From contig NC_049980.1 of assembly GCF_000003815.2 (NCBI RefSeq), positions 2,946,740 through 3,010,739 of the forward strand: a stretch of 64,000 bases of DNA. The letters are read 5' to 3'. Below are positions 34,171 to 45,602 of this stretch, in pieces; the stretch's first letter is position 1; each line of letters starts with the position of its first letter. Below the pieces are notes generated by a model. It ran no database searches, was not told the DNA's origin, and saw only the letters and a list, made by a program, of their open reading frames with translations. Position numbers and translations under genes: made by a program. The stretch is from Branchiostoma floridae (taxonomy: Eukaryota > Chordata > Leptocardii > Amphioxiformes > Branchiostomatidae).

Positions 34171-35765
34171 GGCTTTACGAGTGCATACGACGTCTTCTTA
34201 TTGTAAAGCAAAAACAAAGAACTTAAGAACTTCTGTTCAAGTCACGACGGCTACGCGACATTTAGGTCACGCTGACGTCCATAATGTACCACCTATCAGC
34301 GCAGGCATGTAAACTCTGCTGTGGTACTTGTTGCTGCTTGTTATGCCAAGTTAGATATGGCTACAGTTACCAAACACCGCTCCAAACCGACGACAACAAT
34401 AACAACGCCTCATTCTCGCAAATAACTCGCTCATTTCAGTCTCAACACACCGTCTAAAGTCCTATTTAACCGTAACCTAGGATAGCAGAACCTACGCACA
34501 TTCTAACGTGAAACCGGGTTTGCTTACCGGTACGTGTCCTCAGTATCCCACGTAACGGTGGAACATTACTAACCCTGGTGCTGAGGTAATGCCCTCGCCA
34601 GCTTTACCTGTTAAGACGTCACGTCTACTGGCAGCTCTCCCACGTCGCAATCACTCCAGAAGATTGTGTTTCCTAGGAGACGCCAGTGAGTCAGCCCTGC
34701 TGGTATGAAATACCTGCACTGTGGACATAACCACACTTTCACCTACTAATAGGTCCTGCAACAAACATGGCGGCCCGACACAGAATTGTCTTGATTCTCG
34801 TCAGATCCTCAAACACGTATAGAGAGAACAAAGCAGATTGTATGACCGGAAGGTGCGAGGAAAGGGTTTTCAGTGTCCTGTCCTTTTGTCCTAGTCGCGG
34901 CTAGACTACAAGCCAATATAAGTTCAACGTGCACAGAAAGGTTACTTAAATCATCTGTAAAAGCCAAATACATTTGAGTTTCCCTTTTGACACGGAACAC
35001 CATATACCAGAAAGTGTAATTTGATGGCTAATTGATAGTGATAGATTTGTTGAATGCAAGGCGAGTTATTTGCGGTCTCCTGTATTGAGTTACATTTTAA
35101 ACAGCCAGGGCATGACGGATCACAAAGTGATTACTGATTGGTGGGTTGACCGGTCGTCATGTTAGCAGGAAATCCTTTATATTATCGCTAACAAGGTAAT
35201 GTAAACCAAAGAAAGATAATCATTTTGACATTCAAGCATAGATGGGCGATATAACAAGACCAGAAAATAATCTTCCTAACAAGCTTGATTCATTCATGGA
35301 TAGGATATAATTGTACTGTTCACGAACCTACTTAAGCTAAATAAACACACCTAAAAAAGACAAACGTAGCGATTCATACACGCTACATTATAGGAGAACG
35401 CGCTTTTATCTAATGGTGATGAAATCTTGTATAGTCCAAGGATCTTTGCACTCCCACCACCGCCACCAGCAATGACGTGCCACAGTTCTATAGTTTAATC
35501 TCTAGTCCAAATGTCTGTACCACATGTCAATAAAAGCAGGTGGCTGAAACAGCAATGGCTGTCCTTTAGTCGTTCACCCGGTAACGCCAACAAAAGAACT
35601 GCGTGAGGCTTTGTTTGGAATTCTAGCACGTCGTTTGTAGCAGAAGCGCTTGACTTAGACATGAAATATGATACCTGCTCACGATGTACACTCATTGTTC
35701 AGAAATTACCTATACATTCATTGACAACGTATCACATGAATTGTCACCTGGTCTTCCGGCAACTA
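34171..35765. other. Putative promoter and upstream stretch
   Basis: Sequence upstream of the distal first exon, with several CpGs (34180-34720) consistent with a promoter region. No defined element is claimed. From 34760 on, nothing is recognised. Confidence 0.4.
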
Positions 35766-35774
35766 TGCAACCGC

Positions 35775-36245
35775 GTGTGTGTGTGTGTGTGCATGTGTGT
35801 GTGTGTGTGTGTGTGTGTCTGTCTGTCAACAAGATAACTCAAGAACGGTCGGGTGGATTGGTTTCATACTTGGTGTGTTGGTAGGGTGTGATGACAGCTG
35901 GACCCCCTAGTGGCTTCCCTTGGCACTGCAGCGCAAATTCCGGTTTTGCTACCTTGTGTTCTGAACAAGCTATGGTCACGATTTTTGGGTGTAAGATAGC
36001 TCTTGTGCTCAGGAAAAAGGGGCATAAGGTTTAGGCCCCCAGCGGCTAGTTTTGGGATAACGTGCATTCTAAAAAATCCGAAGAGGATAACTCGAGAAAG
36101 AAACAACGGATTTTCATGATTTTTGACAAGTACCTTAGTCAATGATGTACAAAATAAAATACTAATTATGCAAAACAGAAGTACATTTGCATAGTTAAGA
36201 ATATTCTATCATAGCAGGTTTTTTTTCAATGTATGTCTTGTCCCT
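35775..36245 (+). mobile_element. CCTCCATGAAA repeat family, 5' partial copy D with (GT)n
   Basis: A GTGT/GTCT microsatellite (35775-35826) is followed by AACAAGATAACTCAAGAACG, TGGTGTGTTGG and the CTAGTTTTGGGATAACG block, as in 50081-51100. The terminal hairpin is absent and the copy stops near 36245. Confidence 0.7.
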
Positions 36246-36439
36246 GACATGACGTGGTCTTGACAGTTAAGTGACATTTAGGTGATATTTCAGCGTCATG
36301 ATAATTTTGGAAATGCAGGCCTGGGGAGTTTTTGCTAATGATATTGCTATTGCTATGCTATTGGTTGCTATTTGGTGGGCCGACTACTCATACTTTGCAG
36401 CCAGGGGCTGAATTGCGAGAAGCTTACAATAGGCGGGGC

Positions 36440-36935
36440 TAAATCGCAAGGGTCTGGAGCAAGCTGTCATTCGGCGCCACTCAGGTGACCTCAATACGAC
36501 TGTCGCAAGTGTCTGGAACGAGCTGCCATTCGGCGCCACTTGTATCAGGACAGTTCGGCACATGGACACTTCGGCCCCAGGCCGAGGACACTAGTTCTTA
36601 TGCGCGTGGGCATGCTATGCAATGTACAAATTAATCGAAAAACTATGTGAAACGCAACGATAAAACATACTGAGCATTAAGTCTTGAAACAAATAAATAA
36701 GTCTTGAACTTGACATAGCAAACACACTTACCTACCACAGTTGCATCTGAAACAGCAAACACGCTCTCCTGTAAAATCAAGATGATTAGGACTGTTTAAG
36801 ACGGCTAACTCCACATCGCAGTAGGTAAGACTCGTGGATGGACTGGACCCGGGGCCGAAGTGTCCTCGGCTTGGGGCCGAACTGTTCTGATTGCCAGGGG
36901 GCCGAAGTGTCCATGTGCTGAAGTGTCCGACATTT
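36440..36935. repeat. Local duplication and inverted repeat (GGCCGAAGTGTCC)
   Basis: Two tandem copies of about 75 bases (GCAAG-GTCTGGA-C and CATTCGGCGCCACT) sit at 36443-36540. The phrase ACTTCGGCCCCAGGCCGAGG near 36570 has inverted counterparts at 36845-36925. The pair may be the ends of a roughly 500-bp element. Confidence 0.6.
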
Positions 36936-36949
36936 ATACGTCAGTAATT

Positions 36950-37085
36950 GCCCCAGTGCGGCCAAGGTACTGGTTCTATAATGTGCCTGGGGTATGGCTC
37001 TCCCCAAACACGGAAGTCGGAACCTCCATTTAACGTCCTATCCGAGGGACGGCCCTAGCCTCAGGTTTACATCTGAGACATAAAG
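36950..37085 (-). mobile_element. SINE 3' body fragment
   Basis: CCTGGGGTATGGCTCTCCCC and CCTCCATTTAACGTCC are the reverse complement of the SINE body at 14774-14850. Confidence 0.65.
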
Positions 37086-37089
37086 GTAT

Positions 37090-37223
37090 GCAAAACAGAA
37101 ACGAGGGATTTGAGGAGTTTATTTTGAAATTAAACTGACCTGAGCACCACAAACAATATAAACCGCAGCGTGGAACGCCCTCCCATCGTACGTCGTCATA
37201 ATTTCCGTTCACCGTGTTCATCA
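37090..37223. other. Short non-coding stretch
   Basis: Nothing recognised. Confidence 0.4.
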
Positions 37224-38443
37224 TGCCTAAAGCCGGCTTTACAATTCATGCGGACGCCGGCCGAATTTGTAGATCGACGAGAGCTCGCCGAATTTCAACA
37301 TCGCCCGAGTATCGGCTGTATTTTTCGCTGAAAATCTGCCCCCTTTACAAATGGATAGAGCCCGTCCGACGTCCGTCCAACACAACTGATTATAATTTGT
37401 TAATGAGATTGTTTATGTCTTGAACATGGACGAAGTCAGAACTGACAAACCTTGTAAAAAGCTGAGTATTTGTGTAAAATTTAATTTCTGAGTTGCGGGA
37501 TATATGTAGAACCTGAGTGGGGTGAATGAACACACTGAAAACGATACTATCAACAGGAATGTTGTGATACACCAATCCAAAAACTACCACAAGAGCCACA
37601 AAGTGAACAGACCAGTCTTATTCAGCATAATACAATAATTTTGACAAAGCTTAACTCGGGCGAACCTCGGGCGAGCCTTGGGCGAACCTCGAGCGAAGGC
37701 CAGCAAAAGCCGTCCGAGTTTCAGACTGGAAGCCATCAGACATGAAGAATTATATATGATCTCACACATTCAAAGCTATAGCAAAAAATGAATAGGAAGT
37801 ACTGTCTTGGTGCCCAAACGTCTTACATTATAAAATGTACGCAGCTTTCTTAGAAAAGTGCATACAGTAGTCTTTATTTATCTTATATTTCGGAACAAAC
37901 TTTACTTAAGATGAAAGCCCCAAACAAAGGCACGTGTTCAACACAGGTATTAAATTGATTAGGTGACATTTAAAATTCTGCCGGAGCCCTCCCAAGCTCC
38001 CAGCGACACCAGCACGAAGCTCGCCCAAAGCAAGCTAAACTTGTTAAAAGTCGGACGGAATATCGTCCGGCTATTGCAGGAAGCCCGAACGAGTCTGGCG
38101 CGAGGCCGAAGAGTTCGGGCAAACTCCGACCGAAAAAAAGAGAGTAAAAAAACGTAGGGTAGCCGCCCGAGAATTGGCCAAGTCTTGGCCATTGCTCGGA
38201 CAAGCTCCGGTCGAGCTACAGGCAACCCATTGACGAGCTCTCCGAGCTCAACACTCGCCGCCGAGGCCTCGCTGAAATTAAGCGCAGCTGCAAGTGCCCC
38301 GCAAACGCCGGCCGAGCTGCTAAAAATCGGTCGAGGCCCGCATAATTGCCCAAACGCCGGTCATACTCCGGCCGAAAATGTCCATTTGGAGCTCGGCAAC
38401 AACTCGGCCGAGCTAGATTATTGATTTGTAAAGGGGGCTTTAG
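37224..38443. mobile_element. Inverted-repeat element, TAAAGCC...TTTACAA ends
   Basis: The left end TAAAGCCGGCTTTACAATTC and the right end's complement TAAAGCCCCCTTTACAAATC form terminal repeats of about 20 bases. The interior is rich in GCCCGAG/CTCGGGC words in both orientations (37660-38410). No transposase seen. The target duplication is unclear. Confidence 0.65.
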
Positions 38444-38525
38444 CACAGCGCTGGTTTGAGCCGATACACAAGTGAAGCACGGAAACGTTAACGGAGCTGA
38501 GTCAGGACAAATGCAGGATTATGTA

Positions 38526-38719
38526 CTCTCCAAGCAGAGGTTAGGCTCCGGCTGTTTTTTTAGTCGTTTTTATCGGGCTTTCTATTTTGTCATTTTGTTG
38601 TTGTTGTTGTGTCCGGCCTAGGTTTTGACACAGCAAGATATAAAAAAAATAGAAAGCCCGATTAAAACGACTAATAAAAACGTTAAAAAACAGCCGGAGC
38701 CTAACCTCTGCTTGGAGAG
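38526..38719. mobile_element. Palindromic TA-flanked MITE (CTCTCC family), copy 2
   Basis: The arms CTCTCCAAGCAGAGGTTAGG and CCTAACCTCTGCTTGGAGAG, with inner CCGGCTGTTTTTT and AAAAAACAGCCGG, match 18132-18299. The unpaired loop has a GTT trinucleotide run. TA flanks both ends. Confidence 0.85.
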
Positions 38720-38929
38720 TAGGATTAAGCACATTTAATCTACATATCGGTTAGGAGAGTTCATAACGTTGGGAGAGTTTATAACTTTGTAGCCTTTCAC
38801 AGCACAAGCCAGCACAAATGCGCGAACGGTCTGGACATGTGTAGTAGAAACCTAACCCTAGAAGTTTATATGATTGGCAGACGGACAGGTTTAGAAGTGG
38901 ACGGGGCGGCACTTATAATACTATAAATC

Positions 38930-39345
38930 TTTATTGCAAACTCATGCCCGAGGGCTAATTGCATACAAAGTAATCATACTTAACAAAGAAGGAAAATGAT
39001 ATTCATAGATAAATCAAAAGGGAAATAAAGAAACATTTCCATATATAAAGGGGTTGGACGACTTACAGTTCGACTTAAGCAAGAAGATTGATTTTTGTTG
39101 GTCGGTAAGGTGATAAAAGCTAGGGAAAGTTTTGCAGATTTTAAGGGAAAGTTTGTTTCTTTCGGAATTGTAATGTGAACATTGACCAATGAAATTTCAT
39201 CTTCCACTGCTTTCCCTGAACAGTATTTACATGTTCTCTCGTCAACGGATGGTTTTTTGTACCTGCCTCTCTCCATTTCTAGCGAATGAGCACTTATCCT
39301 CATTCTACATAAAGCGGATCTTAGCTCAAAATCTGTGTGGTATAG
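38930..39345 (-). pseudogene. 3' end of a decayed LINE
   Basis: The minus frame near 39345-39190 reads ELRSALCRMRISAHSLEMER and then GRYKKP...ERTCKYC, the conserved C-terminal segment of many LINE ORF2 proteins (RISAH-L-IE-GRY, then Cys-x2-Cys). It then loses frame. The 3' region continues to about 38930. 5'-truncated at a hairpin. Confidence 0.7.
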
Positions 39346-39347
39346 GT

Positions 39348-39398
39348 AACTCTCCATACTGTACTCAAATTTCAAATCTGAGTACAGTATGGAGAGTT
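39348..39398. repeat. Near-perfect hairpin at the LINE truncation point
   Basis: Arms of about 20 bases (CTCTCCATACTGTACTCA and its exact complement) are separated by an 11-base loop. Confidence 0.85.
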
Positions 39399-39399
39399 T

Positions 39400-40065
39400 T
39401 ATAAATAAAAGTTTATTGATACTAGTAGTAAATTTGAGGGTATAAACACAAACTACGTACATTAAACGTCAATCAAAATTGCTTGCTCAAAAAGAAAGAA
39501 ATTTATGAAATGTAAATTGCGGGCTCTGTAGAAAATTATCAAGCCGTTCAAAATATTGATGACTTTACACAGATTGACTGAGATCACAGGGAAGAGGTGC
39601 TGCGTACGCTTTTAGGATCACGCGCGTTGTGCAGAGGTGGGCATATCAGTATCTGGCGTCAGTTGCCAACTGCGGGACATGTTTATAAATGTAGATAAAT
39701 GGCAGTTTTTGCAATTACGATGTCCAGGTATCTGTTTTGAATTTGTGCGATTTACCGTAGTTGGTATACCAAGGTCGTCAATGATTACATAGATTGGATT
39801 ACCACAAATGACGTAACCGTCGCTTAAGTGCAGCGCGCCTACAACACGCCTGGCATCGGTTGAAATGTACACTTGGTCAAAATTTTACAAGCAGTCAATC
39901 TATTCATTTTTATTTATTTAGTCATCGAAACGGGTGGGTAGCCCCTACAACTTTTTATTTCAAATTTCCAAGGCCAGGGCGCCCTCCTTAAGCCAACAAA
40001 GTTTTCCTTGGCCCTTCCCCAAAGCCCCCCCCCCCAAATTCCTAGTCAACCCCCCCCCCCCCCTC
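39400..40065. other. Non-coding stretch with poly-C tracts
   Basis: No exon seen. C runs at 40026-40035 and 40050-40063 lead into a possible acceptor. Confidence 0.4.
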
Positions 40066-40068
40066 CAG

Positions 40069-40267
40069 ACGACCGCCTTTCCCCCGCTGAATATCGTAGA
40101 GAATATCTGTTGACGACCGTCAGAAGTGGAGAACCTTTGTGGACAGACAGACTGCCCCTGCGGCTGCCTAGCTTTGGGACTGAGATGAGGATCACGAGAA
40201 ACCCTGCTGACTATACACGAAGTTTTAAAATTAGAAACTCCGACCCTCCTGTTGAGGATGGGACTAG
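40069..40267 (+). CDS. Unidentified exon candidate
   Basis: An open plus-strand segment bounded by a pyrimidine-rich acceptor (poly-C, TCCAG at 40068) and a GTGAGG donor, itself tandemly repeated GTGAG three times. It encodes about 66 residues, including RLSPAEYRREYLLTTVRSGE, then PLWTDRLPLRLPSFGTEMRI and ending RNSDPPVEDGT. Composition and codon use look coding against the AT-rich surroundings. I do not recognise the family. Charged, proline- and tyrosine-containing short motifs of this kind occur in ciliary microtubule-associated proteins, but that is only an impression. It is opposite in strand to its neighbours, with no partner exon found. Confidence 0.45.
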
Positions 40268-40271
40268 GTGA

Positions 40272-41420
40272 GGTGAGGTGAGGCTTGTAAACACTTCTAT
40301 TGGGTCTATTTCACCGTGAAATAGAATGCGTTTGTAAAAATGTATCTTATTCCATAATTTCGTCTAAAAGGTGTCATACTGACATACAAGCCCTTTGGGC
40401 CTACTTAGTAATCTGCTTGGAGATTACCTACTTAGCGCAACACACGAACTTTGCAAAAAAAGTCGGAAAAAACCCGGAAATGGCTCATTTTGCTTGTAAA
40501 CACTTTAATCAAGTCTATTTCATTATAAAATAGTGTAAGAATGAAGGTACCATCAGCACTCGGTTTCCCGTGCTGAAACGGAGTTTCCTAGTGCTAAAGT
40601 TGCTTCACCAAGTGTTGACGTAACTTTAAATTTGGCACTGACAATCCAGTGTCAGTGCGGACGGCTGCTTCAGCACTGGACACAGAGTGCTGAGAGACAA
40701 ACCTGTTACTTCGGTACTTTTTCTGCATATATTTGAGCCTGTCACGCTTCCAGTAGCTCAGGTACATATACCAGGAATGATGTGATCTGAAGCAAACGTT
40801 ATATATCTCTTCCGTACAAGTACACAATTTGCCATTTATAATAACCACATCATACGCAGTAATACACTTCAACAGGGTACACATCAGTAAACTCTTTAAT
40901 CGCTACTTTCATTATGATAATGTAAACAATCATTCTGATGATAGAACAGCTCAAATCATCTTGCAAACGAATATTTTCAAACTACTAAGCACCACCTTCT
41001 TTTTTCAGGAGCAAACTCCTTGTCGATCACCTGTAAGTATAAGGCACTCCTACTAACCTTCCACAACATGTTCTTTTCCAATCAAAACAAACCACAACCG
41101 GGCTGAACAACTTCATCAAAATAAAAATATCTAAGCTAACAGGATTACATTGAACTTTCAAAAGTCTGATTTGAAAGGTCTCAACTAGATGCTTGTATCT
41201 CAATTTGTGAAAAAGTTACAAAATCGGTGTATTAAGCAAGTTGGATTTTTGCTAAAGATGGATTTATAATGTACCTATTGTTTGACATAGTTGCTTTTCA
41301 GGTTGAAGTGTTGCAGGATGCTGTGTTTGTGAGTGGCCAGTAGGATCAACCCAGTTGGATTCATATCTGACACTTGCTGGTATGGGTAAATTAATGGTAA
41401 CATTTCATCTATCCCCTAGC
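40272..41420. other. Non-coding stretch
   Basis: Contains the short palindrome TAATCTGCTTGGAGATTA at 40411-40428, the terminal motif of several local MITEs, and a GGCACTGACAATCC / AGTGTCAGTGC mini-hairpin near 40636. No exon recognised. Confidence 0.4.
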
Positions 41421-41427
41421 TGCTGTA

Positions 41428-41955
41428 CAGGGTGACACAGAAAAAAAATCCCCACATTTAAAGTTAGAGGTTACTATGTGTGTTTATAGTTACATTTCCC
41501 TGATCACTTATCACTGATCTGTTTTAAACAATATATGTTCAAATCCTTTTTGGTTGTGTTGAAGGAGCGCTTCTGTCTTGCTCCGTGACCAGGGTTGGCT
41601 GACATGTGTTGTAGTTGTAAGCATTTGACACAACAGACACAGCACTACACGAGAACAAAAACTATATGCCCTAAAATGACCTAGTTTGCTACTGTACATA
41701 TTTTGGTGTTTTGATTCTTTCTGATGTGCTATATCCAACTCATAGGTTTAAACACAAAGTTAGACCAAAGGGGTTTGACCAAAACTGTACATGTACAGTT
41801 GCTTCACAAATGATGCTAAATAACTAGAGATATGTCATTAGCAAATCAGCTCTGCTTTATGAAAAGCTTACTACATGTATTACAGCATATAGTGATGTGC
41901 TGAGTTAGTAATAAAACCACTATCAGTGGTACCCCTTTTTTTCTGGGTCACCCTG
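41428..41955. mobile_element. Inverted-repeat element, CAGGGTGACACAG ends
   Basis: Starts CAGGGTGACACAGAAAAAAA and ends TTTTTTTCTGGGTCACCCTG, preceded by TA; the right flank is TT. This is a mariner-like non-autonomous layout. No transposase is visible. Confidence 0.75.
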
Positions 41956-42855
41956 TTTATACTCTGCCTATATGTATACCATATGTGAAATAAAGTATAC
42001 GTGAAAAGAACATTAGAAGTCAGGTACATGGAAGCATACTGCTTTAAAATATTGGTACACATACAGCTATATATGTTAAAATGTCACACAATGACCTGAC
42101 CTGACATGTCCTGTCTGGAAGGTGAAAATGTGAAGTTCATGTTAGTGTTGACCTGACTTATAACAGCATTTTATACAAACCTTGGATAAATGACAATACC
42201 TGTACAGGGTTGGTTACTTGAGTCATATCAAAAATCATACATTTATAGTATTTGCTTTCCCTATTTACACCACAGATGTGGGGTCAAAGATTAACTAATT
42301 ATTCATGTTTGCTATAATATCCCCACTCTTCATTACTTTATTCATGGACAAACTCTCTTCACATTGATTGGGTAACCTAACATTGTCAGACTAATGTTTC
42401 ATTTCCACAGCACAACTGCTCTGTCCTTCATGTACCTCAACATACATTGAGTGTATATTCTGCTGATTCCCTCATCCTATACATGTTAAAAACAACTTTG
42501 CTAACTGTCTGACAATGCCTTAGAAGGTAAAACATGCTGGCAGCTTTTTGTACATGTATATTCAGTTGCTTCTGACCTGATTATGCAGCAGAGCCAACAT
42601 AGGTGCACAAGAACCTGTTACAAACACAACACTTACAACGGTATTAACCCCAGGACATTCTTTTTAAATTGATACAAACTGCAACTTCTATGTAGCTGTG
42701 TCAGATCTAAACAACACAACAGTATCTAACCAGGTATGGCAGCAGACAGGACAGCTACAGTGTGGATTGAATATTCAATCAAACTCACTGTCACATAAAA
42801 GGTCTTCGGCAGCATCTCTCACGACTAAGTTTCTAGATGGAGGGCAAGGGTAAGA
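41956..42855. other. Non-coding stretch
   Basis: AT-rich; nothing recognised. Confidence 0.45.
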
Positions 42856-42858
42856 CGT

Positions 42859-42952
42859 AGCTGCTTATAATACAGCCCCAAATGTGAAGAATTGTCATAG
42901 GACTGCACATATGACAACATTCTTCACATTTGGAACAGCATAATCAGCAGCT
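42859..42952 (+). ncRNA. Pre-miRNA-like hairpin candidate
   Basis: A 94-base segment folds into one imperfect stem of about 40 pairs: AGCTGCT...CCAAATGTGAAGAAT-TGTCATA pairs with TATGACAACATTCTTCACATTTGG...AGCAGCT, with a loop of about 10 bases and small bulges. Size and shape fit a miRNA precursor on either strand. A small palindromic transposon relic is the main alternative. No known miRNA seed is claimed. Confidence 0.35.
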
Positions 42953-43390
42953 CCTCCTCCATGTAGCTGCAGTGTGGAATAGAACTAATGTTAGTATTAC
43001 CCTGAAGAAGGTGACAGACGGTCATCAAAATGTCGGCTGTGATTTTATGTCTTTGTCATGAATAACCATGTTATCCGGCACTAACCTTCATTGACATTAT
43101 CTGGCACTGATTGAAGTTTGTGGTAATGGAAATTTCTCAGCACAAAAGTCAAGGGTTTGGAGTTCTCAAACAATTTGTACCAGACCAACAAGACATGGCA
43201 AAAAGTTCAAAATCCAAAGTAATCATTCCTTTTCTTAAGGTCTGCCATGACTTTGACATTGCATGAATGTTGAGCTGAAACTATATATTTCTATTCATAG
43301 CAGTCAGGTTGATGCCAGTTTATACAAAAATCTTTGCCACATTTAGACTTCCATTGATGAAAGCTATTATTCCTTCAACTGTTCAACCAC
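42953..43390. other. Non-coding stretch with a Penelope-tail-like scrap
   Basis: Near 43001-43040, CCTGAAGAAGGTGACAGACG followed by ATCAAAATGTCGGC resembles a degenerate hammerhead/Penelope tail. Otherwise nothing. Confidence 0.3.
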
Positions 43391-43393
43391 TCA

Positions 43394-44083
43394 GGCCCCG
43401 TTCATGATGCAAAAAATGAAACAGTTCTATCGGTTAGGCCTGGAAATCCGTCAGGAAACAGTTTGCAAACCTTTTCAGTTCCTTCAAGCAAGCTTCAAGA
43501 GGCATGGTAATGCATGGTAATGTGACCTCTGACCCCTGAGGTTGTTGTGACCTTTTCCCTAACTTGTACTTCTGTGTCAGATTATTGGTCTTTGATCGAA
43601 ATTGAACCAAAATGCCTTACTGAAATCGAAGCTGGGTTCTGTCATGACCTTGGAAATGCCTCTGAAAACATTGTGGTCTCGATATATGCCATGCTATGAC
43701 ATTTCCACTGGATCTCCTGACACATTCCCTTGCGATATCAGGACTGCTGGCTCCTCAGTCTACCAGGAGGCAGCCCGATAATAAAAACGAATTTTACTAA
43801 ATCTGAAAATGCAGCCGAAACACCTGAATCACAGATTGTACTTTTTCCCTGTGGCGCCACCAAACATGAACGCACGTGCCCGGATGTAAAACGGATCGCG
43901 CCGCTTTTGCGTTCATGATGAAAATTCGCAATTCCGGATAACCTAGAAACCGTTTCAGAACCACCTCCCGAGGAAAAAAAATCGTTTCAGATCTGTTTCG
44001 GAGCGTTCATGATGACAAAACTTATCCGTTTCAGCTTGCCTAACCGATAGAACCGTTTCATTTTTTGCATCATGAACAGGGCC
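43394..44083 (+). mobile_element. Harbinger-type MITE, copy 2
   Basis: The same termini as 185-918 (GGCCCCGTTCATGATGCA on the left and complement on the right), flanked by the 3-bp duplication TCA (43391-43393, 44084-44086). The body aligns with copy 1 nearly throughout. Confidence 0.85.
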
Positions 44084-44086
44084 TCA

Positions 44087-45509
44087 GATTAGTCACAGTA
44101 AGCTTAAACAATTACCGCAAATTTCAAGTGACCAAAAGGTCGCAGTGCATTCTCTGCACTAGTCCAATCTGCTTTAAACAGTGGGATGATATTGCAGTAC
44201 AGATGAATCTGCAGTACAGATAACTACAACCCTTCAAACACTGTTAACCTCTTTGCTACAGTTTGTTTTTGTATGCTGTCTGTCCAGTAAGTGTAAGTAG
44301 ATTACCCAGACTTCTAGAGTCTACAGCACAATAATAAATCTACTGATACACACCAAGAAGGCCTAATGTTCATAACGTTTTTCTTATCAGCCCTGAATTT
44401 ATTTTTGAAATCTTTTTGAGGCCTTGTTAGGCACATTACATTCAGCCATAGGCTGATATTAGAAGGTACAATGAAATTGAATTAGAGGGTACTTATCAAT
44501 AAGTAGAATACTGAATGCTTTTTGATGCACACAGGTCTCTTGGGTACTTTATCATATACTGTGTAGTACATGTAGTATGCATTTTTAGTACTTCCTAATA
44601 TCATTACCTATTGGTACAGAGCATCTTCTTCTAGAGTTAACTTTAATGTCCAAGGCCTGGGAGAACAAAATTTAGCATAACTCGTTACGGCTACAGTCCA
44701 AGGGAATGTTTCCCATTATGTGATTCTGTACTATGACTGCTTCAAAATAAGTTGGGAAAAATCTGAAAAATACCAAGGTAAGCCCGTTAACCATAACCAT
44801 TATGGTTTTTCTGGGTAGTGGTAACATACAGATGCAGTGTTAAAATCTGGCCAATGTTAGTTCTTGCCTGAAAGAATATAATAGGTATCTTACATGGACA
44901 AGATTGATTCCAATACAAAAAGATTATACATGTATTACTGCACTGTGTATACTAGGCAGGATACCCCTGGCCAGATTTGTTGTATACAATATTTAATGTA
45001 TTTATGGTAGCAGGACTGGTCATATGAGAAGTACAAAGAGCAGAAATCCTACGGAAATTTGCTTTACAACTGTCCCACGTATACAAGCAGGGATATTCTG
45101 GTCCAATAAATACAACTGTCATTTTAGACCTCATTTGGAAGCATCTGGGTTGTTTACAATGTACATGTACCAGACCAACATATACATGAAGGTGCATGAA
45201 GCATCTAACATGTAGAATGTAAAATGTATTCAATAAGTATCCAGAGGTACCTTAATCTTAAGTTTGTCTACCCTTCCCTGTTCAGCTAAGATTATATGCA
45301 TTTTCTTCATCATTATGTGCAAAGGACAATAGTTTGAGAATGCAAATATAAACATTGTAAATATTCTCCACCTAAGACCTCAACATTACAAATGTACCTA
45401 CCACTGACCTGTCATGTGTTAGCACATACCAAACATTTCCATAATCCTACATTTGTATCTGTCAGCAAAATTGGACTGCAGTGTGCGTTAAGATGTCAAA
45501 GGTCAGAGA
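44087..45509. other. Downstream of PHACTR (3' UTR and intergenic)
   Basis: The part next to 45510 must contain the PHACTR 3' UTR. No clear poly(A) signal was picked out. No other gene recognised. Confidence 0.45.
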
Positions 45510-45602
45510 TCATGGTCTATGGAAGCGGGTGAGGTGTCTGCTCTCTTCATGTACCTCCATTTCTGAGCTTTTGAAGTCGTTAAGCTCTTTCCTAATATCA
45601 GC
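45510..45602 (-). CDS. PHACTR: PHACTR last coding exon
   Basis: 93 bp including the TGA, acceptor ATTTCAG. It encodes [20 protein letters not shown] and ends [10 protein letters not shown], the invariant PHACTR C-terminus that remodels the PP1 hydrophobic groove. Confidence 0.95.
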   Translation of the reverse strand, partial: ADIRKELNDFKSSEMEVHEESRHLTRFHRP

